From Prorocentrum cordatum (Eukaryota; Sar; Dinophyceae; Prorocentrales; Prorocentraceae), in NCBI GenBank assembly GCA_963575745.1, contig CAUYUJ010016689.1:1-64000 (forward strand): DNA of 64,000 nt. Direction: 5' to 3'. Position numbers and translations under genes: made by a program. The notes under the pieces are model-generated. The model saw nothing but the letters and a program-made list of their open reading frames with translations. It was not told where the DNA came from and made no database searches. Shown here one piece after another: positions 10,467 through 19,000 of the stretch (the first letter of the stretch is position 1; each line of letters opens with the position of its first letter).

Positions 10467-11832
10467 GGGCTGGACTGGACTGGACTGGACTCTGAGGCTC
10501 ATGGTCAGCCTACCCCACAGATATAATGGCAATCAAGCGCTATGCAAGAGAGACACAATACATCAACAAAAAAGAAGGTGGGGCCCCTATCCCACCGCGC
10601 CTGGTCCACACCCTGCAGCACTGCATAGGAGGGAGTGCGCTCGCAGCGCCTGCCTCTCACACTCCGTGGGGAGAGGGGGCGCGCGCGCATCAGCAGAAGA
10701 GAAGACGCCTCCTGCTGGAAGCGAGCGTCGAACAGCTCGACGGAAACGTGCTTGATCCCGCCGAGCCTGGACCTGGCGTCGGAGCTCGTCACTGAGCTCC
10801 ACGCGGGCGGGACGGGGGGGGGGAGGAGGAGGAGGAGGGGGGGGTTGGGGATCCCACGGGACACCAGCCGCCTCTCGAGACTGGGAGCATGCCTTCCTCC
10901 GCCCACGGGTCCTCCTCCTCCACAGGCCAGGGTTCAGGCTCCACAGCCGCGCCCCCAGCCGAACCAACATCTGGAGCCTGCTGAGGTCTCGCCAGTGGGG
11001 GAGGGGCAACACACTCAAGGGGGCGGTCGAAACGGGTGTCCCGGGGCCCCTTCGATCTGAAACCAGCAACACCGAGAGCTATACCAGCCTGACCTTCCGC
11101 GGTGTCTGCAGCATATAAATCGAGAGCCTGAAAGAAGGCGCTCAGCTCGTCAGGAAGGCCACTAGAATCTAGATCATCGGGAACACACAAACCGAAAGCC
11201 TCTTCCACATATTGGGCAACAGCTCTGGCCATGGCAGCGCATAGATCCTGAGGATACCTTTTCTTGGGAGCCGCACGCCATTTTCCTGTGGTCGGGTCAA
11301 TGCCGAGGAGGGTGGTGTGGGTCTTCTTCGGGCGTGGGCACCTTCCCCTTTTTCCTTGACTCAGAATATCCTCCACGAGGGAACTCAACCGAATACAAAG
11401 AAACGTCGTCGGGGCCTTGCTCACTTGGCCGAAAACACATTGGTCGAATGAGACCATGCGAGAGGGGGGAGCAGCACTCAGAGCACACGACGTGGCAGAC
11501 TGCCACGAACTGGGCGCCCTTTGTTCCCAGTGAGCAACCTCAGGGTGCTCTTTCAGTGCACGAGCTCCTACCTCCAGGCAGGTCAGCATCAACTGGTGCT
11601 GGCTGAGCAGGAGCTGAGAGCCGATGGAGAGCTGTTGATGCTGACGGAGACTGACATCAGGCCTACCCCAGCGATGTTTGAGAGTACGGGGGGGAGCAGG
11701 TGGACGATATCGGTCAGCAACTCTGAGCTCCTGCCACCTCGCTGCTGACCATGTCTCGCAGGGAGGACCGCCGATCAAACCTATAGCCCGACCTGTTCTC
11801 AAAAGCTGGTCCCATTTTGAAACGACGATGGT
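10467..11832 (-). mobile_element. insertion nested in the LINE endonuclease
   Basis: The endonuclease reading (AVDGRTLITEL) stops near 10465 and resumes near 11838 (TIANCHIPN). The interruption begins with a short (GGACT)n run (10472-10495) and carries one long antisense ORF. Exact ends and any target-site duplication could not be defined. The antisense frame reads on through the right border into LINE sequence to 11937. Confidence 0.65.
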
Positions 11833-11937
11833 TGTGTGACGATTGCCAACTGTCACATACCTAATACTAACCCAGGGTTGCCGATATACGAGCGTGCCCT
11901 TCGTAGTCTCACTGCTCGGTTGCCTAGTGGTGCGCAT
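10789..11937 (-). CDS. GGPPCETWS protein, methyltransferase-like fold, retroelement-associated
   Basis: 382-codon antisense frame. Motifs in order: GLIGGPPCETWSAARW (residues about 53-68), ALKEHPEV (about 130) and FDQCVFGQVSKAPTTFLCIR (about 170), then a tail rich in Pro, Glu and Ser. The GPPC...EHP...DQC.FG pattern resembles motifs IV, VI and VIII of C5 cytosine methyltransferases (PC, ENV, QxRxR) but lacks a clear AdoMet motif I in this copy. From memory such frames recur in dinoflagellate retroelements. The first ~35 residues are antisense LINE sequence, so the true start lies inside. Catalysis is not established. Confidence 0.5.
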   Translation of the reverse strand: MRTTRQPSSETTKGTLVYRQPWVSIRYVTVGNRHTTIVVSKWDQLLRTGRAIGLIGGPPCETWSAARWQELRVADRYRPPAPPRTLKHRWGRPDVSLRQHQQLSIGSQLLLSQHQLMLTCLEVGARALKEHPEVAHWEQRAPSSWQSATSCALSAAPPSRMVSFDQCVFGQVSKAPTTFLCIRLSSLVEDILSQGKRGRCPRPKKTHTTLLGIDPTTGKWRAAPKKRYPQDLCAAMARAVAQYVEEAFGLCVPDDLDSSGLPDELSAFFQALDLYAADTAEGQAGIALGVAGFRSKGPRDTRFDRPLECVAPPPLARPQQAPDVGSAGGAAVEPEPWPVEEEDPWAEEGMLPVSRGGWCPVGSPTPPSSSSSPPPSRPRGAQ

Positions 11938-13920
11938 TCTCTCAATATTGTGCTGGGAGATTGGAACTTTACGTTGTGGGGCGAAGGGGGGATGACGGAG
12001 GGTGGTCAGCTATGGAGCGAGGGAGATAGGCCGCACCATGATCTGTCAATCGTGTTTGTGAGCGCTGGCTAGAGTACATTCAGCACGAACCGACGCGGCT
12101 CGGTTGGAATGCTGAGGCCATTGTTCGCCATACATCCAGGTTCGATCGGGTTTATAGTGACGCCCCCGGTGCCATGCCCGCTGACCTTACGGCGACGACG
12201 ACGGCGCATGGACCCCTGGACCGCTGCCCCTCCGACCGTCGACCCATCGTGTTCTCGATCGCGAAGTTCGATCCTCGTCGGTCACGTTGTGTCCCCGTAT
12301 GGTTGCGCCGCACACAGGAGTGCAAGGAGGTTGCCAGTGCGATTTTTTCGGCGCTTCCAGCGGATGTTCCAGCGTCGGCGCGAGTGCAGTCGGCCAAGGA
12401 ACGGACCCAGGCCAGTCTAGTTGAGGTCCGCCGAAAGATTAGTTGCCGCCCGGCTGCCGCGCTCGTGGAACAACATTACTGGACGATGAGTGCTGTGCGG
12501 GGGGTTAGATTAGGCAGCTCCACCTTTGTGCGCGAGCGTTTGTGGCATACCCACGTCTGGAGGCTTTCTTCGATGTTGAACGGCTCGCACGCGCGGATTT
12601 GAATGCCGCATGCGCGCGCGCTGCGCACCTTCAGCTGGAACATATTGAGCAGCAGGAGCGGTATATGGAAAATGCTAGCGGCGGGGTGGTGGTGGAGGGT
12701 GAGATCGAGCAGGACCGCGTGAAGAATAAGCTTCAGCGTAGCCGGCTCTTCTGGCAGCAGTTCCGACGGCGTGCGTTTCTGAACGGCATCCGCACGTCTG
12801 AAGGCGCGGTCTGTGCTGGCGCAGAGGAAGTGGGGAGGGAACTGGCTAACCATTGGGGGGAGGTCTTTCGTGAGAGAGAGGTTGATCGCACGCTCTGGCC
12901 TGAGCTCTTGCAGTCTTGCCGTAGAGCTGAAGATCTACCCGTGGCCCAGCGGCCTGAGTGGATGCTCGACTACGACAGCGTTGCCGATCGGGTGAAGTGG
13001 AGGCGTGGCACTGCTCCAGGTAAAGACGGTTTGCCTTATGCTGCTTGGCAAGTGGAGGGTGGCATTGAACTATTCTATGATCTCTACCTTTAGCTATGCA
13101 CTAACCATAGCACCACATTGCCCAACAATATGAGGGACATGCTACTCTTCTTCTTGTCCAAAGGCGCTTGCCCCGATGATGCCTCCCATAGTATCACGCG
13201 GAGCCCAGAGGTTACGAGGCCTCTGGCACTTTGCGATTCGGATGCGAAGACTATGTCGCTTGCATTTGGCTCTCCGCTTGCGCGGCCTGCGGAGCGCACT
13301 GTGCGTGGGGGCCAGAGGGGTGGAGTCAAGGGACGGCATATCTCGTCGAATATCGCGATTGCTGATAGGTGGGGATATCAGCAATCTCTTGGGGGCGCCC
13401 CCTATAGCTTGCAGTTGCTGACGGACTTTGCGGCGGCCTTTCGTCGATTCACGTCGCGTGGATTCTGCAGGTTCTCTATGCCACGGGCGCGCCGACAGCG
13501 ATCTTTTTGCCCCCCCCCCCCCCCCCCAGTGCCCTTTATGCCAACAGCACAAGGGCAATCATGCTGGGTGGGATGGTTTTAGACATTTGGATTGCTATCG
13601 GGAGGGGTGTACGGCAGGGGGGGCCCATCGAGCATGTGCCTTTTGCCTTAGCCTCGGATCCGATTTTGAGGTGGCTCCTGCATAAAGGCAGCCAACACAT
13701 GGACCGACTGCTTGCGTATTGTGACGACCTTATTTTTTTCATTGGGAACGCGTTGGCGGGCCTGGGACCGATTCTGGAGTTGATCTGCGCTTTGGAGGGC
13801 CCTGTTGGGCTGCGGCTGAATATGTTGAGGGCCCCCAACCTTCACTATATCCTCCGTTCTATAAGCAGCGGAAAACAAATCAATTTCAAGAGCGCGCGCA
13901 AGCAAAACAAAGATGCGAGG

Positions 13921-15240
13921 TGAAACAAATCGCATTACACACTGGTGCCGAACACGACACCAAAATAATTATATACCCATAGTTCCCAAACTTCGTCCCG
14001 AAACGGCATCATCGCGCCATCTTGGAACCGTGCTGTGGGCGTTAAGTGGTTGTTATTGGTGTCCTTTCTATCATCGCGCCATCTTGGAGCCGTATTGTGG
14101 GCGTTAATTTGTTGTTATTGGTTTCCTTTGACCCAGTCGCCCATGCCACGAGCTGCTCAATGTCTATCATTGACGTGGGCCAGACGTCCACGCCTGTCGC
14201 CGTTGTGAGCAGAGCCAAGCCAGGTGCGCTCGCGCCAGCCCTGACGCCCCGCCATGTCCCACTCGCCCCCTCCCGTTGCGCTGAGCTCCCGTGTGTTAGT
14301 GTGGGGTGTCCTAGAGGGCCTCGCCTTCCAAAACAAAATCCCACGAGAACAATCCCATCGGCATGGTGTCGTCTCGCGCGCGAACCGATGAGAAACCGTT
14401 GTGAGTGCGAATGTTCGGTGGCCGCGTGGATTTACCATACCATCGCCCCCCCCCCCCCGCCCCGGGCGGCGGCGGCGATCCGCGCGGCCCCCAATCATTC
14501 GCGCTCTCGGCGGTTTTTCGTCCACGACGACTGGTTCGCGTGAGCGACATCGACCGCGGCGCGTCCGTGTGCCCTGCGGGGGGCGGGAGGCCGCGCCACG
14601 TGGTCTCGGCCAGACTACGGGCGTCCAAGGTTTCTCCTCTGCCCCGGGAGAGGGAGGAGGAGGAGGAGGAGGAGGAGGCGGAGGAGGAGGAGGAGGAGGA
14701 GGAGGAGGAGGAGGAGGACGAGGAGGAGGAGGAGGAAGAGGAGGTAGGGAGGAGGAGGAGAGGAGGAGGAGGAGGAGAGTGAGGAGGAGGAGGAGGAGGA
14801 GAGGAGGAGCAGGAGGAGGAGGAGGGAGGGGGGGTCAGAGCTGATTATTGATGCCTGCCGCTTCTCCCCATCGTTTCGTCGTTCGCCCCCCTTGGTGGTC
14901 GTGTCTCGTCGTTGTCGTCGCCCCCCACTGTAGTCGTCGCCCAGCCCCCCCTCTCTCGCCCCAAAGACAAAAGGCCCCCCCCCCCATCCGAGACAGCCCG
15001 TTCTTCCCGAGGCGTGGCCCTCGAGGGCCCCAGGGTCGGTGACTGGGGTTCTTCTTGGTATCTCGTCCTCTCATCCTCCGCCCCCCCATCCTCCTCCCGT
15101 CCTCCCATCCTGCCCATCCTGGCCCATCCTCCGCCTCCTCATCCTCATCCTCCTCCCCTCCACCGCCTCCTCATCCTCCTCATCCGCCGCCTCCTCCTCC
15201 TCCTGCGCGGTGCGGTTGCGCCCCTGCCGCGAGCGGCTCG
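13921..15240. other. intergenic region with a 62-bp direct duplication and GGA tract
   Basis: 14009-14070 and 14071-14132 are a direct duplication (TCATCGCGCCATCTTGGA ...). At 14156 the sequence around ATGTCTATCATTGACGTG closely parallels the first exon at 15241 (ATGTCCATCATTGAG), including the upstream GCCACGAGCTGCTC / GCCGCGAGCGGCTC, which suggests a decayed duplicate of that gene's start. 14640-14830 is a long GGA/GAG tract and 15060-15200 is rich in TCC and CATCC. No complete gene is seen. Confidence 0.6.
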
Positions 15241-15405
15241 ATGTCCATCATTGAGCTGCTGGGTGGCGGGCCCCCCGCTGCCGCGGCCGCGCCCAATGTC
15301 GCGGCGGCGCCTCCCCCGCTGGCGCGGCGTCGCCAGCCCGCCAGCAGAGCGGCCCTGGTGACGAGCCGGGCCCGCGCTTTCATCGGCGGCGTGAGGCAGT
15401 CGCCC

Positions 15406-15448
<43 letters not shown>

Positions 15449-16020
15449 TCGTCCTGGCGGTGGTTGTCGTCGTCATTGCCGTCGTCGTCGCCGTCGTCGT
15501 CGTCGTCGGCGCCGTCGTCGCCGTCGTGGCGGTGGTGGTGGCGGTGGTGGCCGTTCGTCGTCGTCATCGTCGTCGTCGTGGTCGCCGTTGTCGTCGTCGT
15601 AGTGGCGGTTGTGGCGGTGGTGGTCGTTCGTTCGTCGTCGTCGTCGTCATCGTCGTCGTCGTTGTCGTCGCCGTCGTGGCGGTGGTGGTGGCGGTGGTGG
15701 TCGTCGTCGTCGTCGCCGCCGTCGTCCTGGTGGTGGTGGTCGTCGCCGTCGCCGTCGCCGTCGTCGGCGCCGTCGTCGCCGTCGTCGCCGTCGTGGCGGT
15801 GGTGGTGGCGGTGGTGGTCGTCGACGTCATCGTCGTCGTCGCGGTCGCTGTTGTCGTCGTCGCAGCGGCGGCGGCCGCCGTCGCATCCCCCGCGCCCCGA
15901 GGCGCAAGGCCGAGAGGCGCGAGCTGCAGTCCCTGCGGAACTTCGCCAAGTCGTGGAACCGCCGCCACGCGCGCTGGGGGGGCAAGGTCGCTCGGCCCGG
16001 CGAGGAGGAGGAGGAGGGGG

Positions 16021-16066
<46 letters not shown>

Positions 16067-19000
16067 AGGGGGGGGGGGGGTGGGGGGGAGGGGGGGGGGG
16101 GGGGGGGGGTGGGGAGGGGGGGGGGAGAGAGGTGTAGGTGGAAAGGGGGGAGGGGGAGGGGGAGGTAGGAGAGGAGGAGGAGGGGGGGGAGGAGGGGGGC
16201 GAGGAGGAGGAGGGGGAGCCTGCGGAGGAGCCTCTACCTCCTCATCCCTCGGCCCCCCCTGCCTCCTCCTCCTCCTCCCCCCTCCTCCTCCTCCTCCTCC
16301 TCCTCCCCCTCCTCATCCTCATCCTCATCCTCATCCTCTTCCTCCTTATCCTCCTCCTTCTCCTCCACCTCCTCCCTTTCCTCCTGCTGCTGATGGTGCT
16401 GCTGCTGCTGCTCCCCCCCCTCTTCCTCCCCATCCCCCCTCCTCTACTCGGCGCCGCCGCGCCGCCGAGGTCGCAGGCGTCAAGCGGGGGATCAGCAAGA
16501 CCTGGGGCGGCAAGGCCTGGGACGTCCGCGGGGCGCCGTGGTGCGCCTACCGCGGCGTCGGCCATCGCGGTGGCCACACGGTGGACCGCGGCTCCGGGGA
16601 GCTCGCCCTCGGCCAGACCAACCGCCAGGCGGAGCTGAGCAGCGCGGTCGCGATGATCCACCTGGACGCCTTGCGCGCCGCAGTCGGGCGCCTCGTCGAC
16701 GAGGTCGGACAGGGGGAATGGAGGCGTCGGCGACGTCGACGACGAGGGCGCCGTCGCCCCCCCCCCTCCCCCCCCCCCCCCCCTTCGTATCGTACCCTCA
16801 CCCTTGGCTTACTCCCTCCTGGGGCCGCTCGGAGGCGTTCTTGAGTCCGCGCCCTATCGCAGGCGCGCGGCCCCAGGAAGCCCTGGGGCTTGTTCGTCGG
16901 CAGGCACTTCGACTCGACGCCGCTCAGGTTCAGGTTCGAATCGATGTCGGCGGAGCTGAAGCCGTCGGCGCGGTACTTCCGCCTGGACGCCAGCGGCAAG
17001 TGGATCTCCATGACGCTGTCTGAGTGGCACGAGCAGCGGTGGTCGCCCTCCACTAGGGGGCCAGGCACGGGCGTGCTCGAGGTGTTCGCGCAGGCTCGCG
17101 CCCCTGATCCTCCACTTCCTCTTCGTCGTCGTCCTCCATCCTCCATCCTCCTCCTCCGCATTCTCCCCCTCCTCCTCCTCCTCCTCCTCCTCCTCCTCCT
17201 CCTCCTCCCCCTCCCCCCCTCATCGTCGTCGTCCTTCTCCTCCCTCCTCCTCCTCCTCCTGCTCCTCCTCCTTCTCCTCCTCCCCCTCCACCTCCTTCTG
17301 CTCCTCCCCCTCCTCCTCATCATCCTCCCCCTCCTCTTCCTCCTCCTCCTCCTCCTCCCCTTCCTCCTCCCCCCCCCCCCCCCTCATCCCCCCCCCCCCG
17401 CCCCCCGCGGCCGCCCCCGCCCCGACTCCGGCCCAGGCCGCGGACGTGCACATGATCAACAGCAGGGGCCACAAGCTCGGCGGCGAGGTTTTCCTGCCGC
17501 CGCGCATCCTCGAGGAGAACCGGGCCACGTGCATCGCCCGCGCGGTCAACGATGCCCTCCCGGCGCTGTCGCTCCAAGCGGCGAAGCGCGGGCCCCGGGG
17601 GGGGCGGGCCAGGGGGGGGGTGAAGAGGGGGCGGGAGGAGGAGGGCGAGGAAGAGTAGGGGGAGGAGGAGGAAGAGGGGGTGGATGAGGAGGAGGAGGAG
17701 GAGGTAGATGAGTGAGGGCAGAGGAGGGCAACTGGGCCACGCCGAACAGACCCCCCCCCCCTCCTCCTCCTCCTCCTCCTCCTCCTCCTCCTCCTCCTCC
17801 TCCTCCTCCTCCGCCTCCTCCTCCTCCTCCTCCTCCTCCCTCCTCCTCCCCCCCCTCCTCCCCCTCGTCTCTTCATCCCCTCCCTCTCCTCCTCCTCCTC
17901 TTCATCCCTCTCCTCCTCCTCCTCCTCCTCCTCCTCCTCCTCCTCTTCCTCATCGTCACTCTACGCCCGCGACCGATCCACGATTGGAGCCCCGCCGGCC
18001 CCCAGACCCTGGATTCGTTATCCACGGTTTCCGTATTTTCAGCCCCCGCCATATGATAAGAGCTTTTGGGCTTCGCCAGGTGAAGGACCTCTCGCCGAAC
18101 ATCAAGATGATTTTCTGGAGCGAGAACCCCGACGACCACTCGGCGAACAAGCGGAAGCGGGCCCACGCGGAGTTCTTCTTCAGCACGGTCGAGAATATTT
18201 GCGTGCCGCCGATGCCGGGCTGTTGCATCCACACTTTGCAGAGGTTGATGGTGTCGTTGACTAGCGAGGTCAAGCTGATCGGAGATCTTCACGCGATTGC
18301 CTTCGTCATCAGCGGGTCGGCTCCTCGTCGGGCGAAGCTCGAGCAGGGGCTCCACGACTTCGTCGACGCCACGTTGGTCTGGGAGACCGAGAGCCCTCCC
18401 GACCCAGCTTGGGCGAACCACACCCGCGAGATCCTGTCGCTCTTGCTGGCTCGGGACGACCTCATCAGGGGGAGGGTCGATTCGGACGGGAAGCGGCTCT
18501 CGGCGACTTCTTTCTTAATGGCTGGCCGAGATCGGGTGGCCAAGGTGGTCCAGTATTGCAATTGGGATACGCGACGAGGCAGGCTGTGCCACTACGAGCA
18601 GTCATGTGGCAAATGCTCCAGTCGCAGCGAGGCCGTGAACAACGTGGTCGCCAGCTTGGTTCAAGGATTCATTCTACCTTCGTCTTCCTGCGCTGTACCA
18701 GCGAAGCGTCGCTTTGGAAGCGCAATGACAGCGATGGTCGACCAGTCCCCGGGCATCCTGCTCTCCGAGATCCTGCGCCAGGCTTTCTCTACCGCTTTCC
18801 CGACGTGGGACGCCGTGGACCAGCTCCCCCTCGGCGAGGACGACACCGACGACCACCGCCGATACATCAAGTCCAAAGTATTTCGGAGCCAGAAAGCACT
18901 CGGGGACGCGAGACGGTGCCTGCGGACGGTCGCCATGGCCTTCATGCTGCATCCGTTGCAGTGGGTATTCGCTCGTCTCCAACACCTCGACGCAGCCAAG

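Larger units (their letters stand above)
10074..13900 (+). pseudogene. LINE ORF2: APE-type endonuclease and reverse transcriptase, broken
   Basis: Starts ATG at 10074. Endonuclease signatures: TWNTNGL near 10158, then in other frames FQECHGHEGDV (acidic active-site region), GGAVTVLSDR, VLGDWNF near 11960 (the GDxN motif) and CPSDRRPIVF near 12235 (the SDH-like end motif). Reverse transcriptase: GTAPGKDGLPYAAW near 13008, RPLALCDSDAKT near 13217, LLTDFAAAF near 13420, GVRQGGP near 13605 and the catalytic AYCDDL near 13712. Frame changes are frequent (after 10195, near 12540, near 13100 and at the poly-C run) and a 1.36-kb insertion splits the endonuclease. The copy is dead. Confidence 0.85.
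8488..13920 (+). mobile_element. LINE retrotransposon A (ORF1 plus broken ORF2)
   Basis: Order: spliced-leader relict, 5' UTR, ORF1 (8667-9794), a 279-bp spacer with a G run, ORF2 starting at 10074 with an endonuclease domain, a nested antisense insertion (about 10467-11832), the rest of the endonuclease, and reverse transcriptase to about 13900. Poly-G (10004-10018) and poly-C (13510-13527) runs interrupt it. The thumb, zinc knuckle and RNase H seen in LINE B (48744) are missing, and no poly(A) tail or target-site duplication was found, so the 3' end is truncated or unrecognised. Confidence 0.8.
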
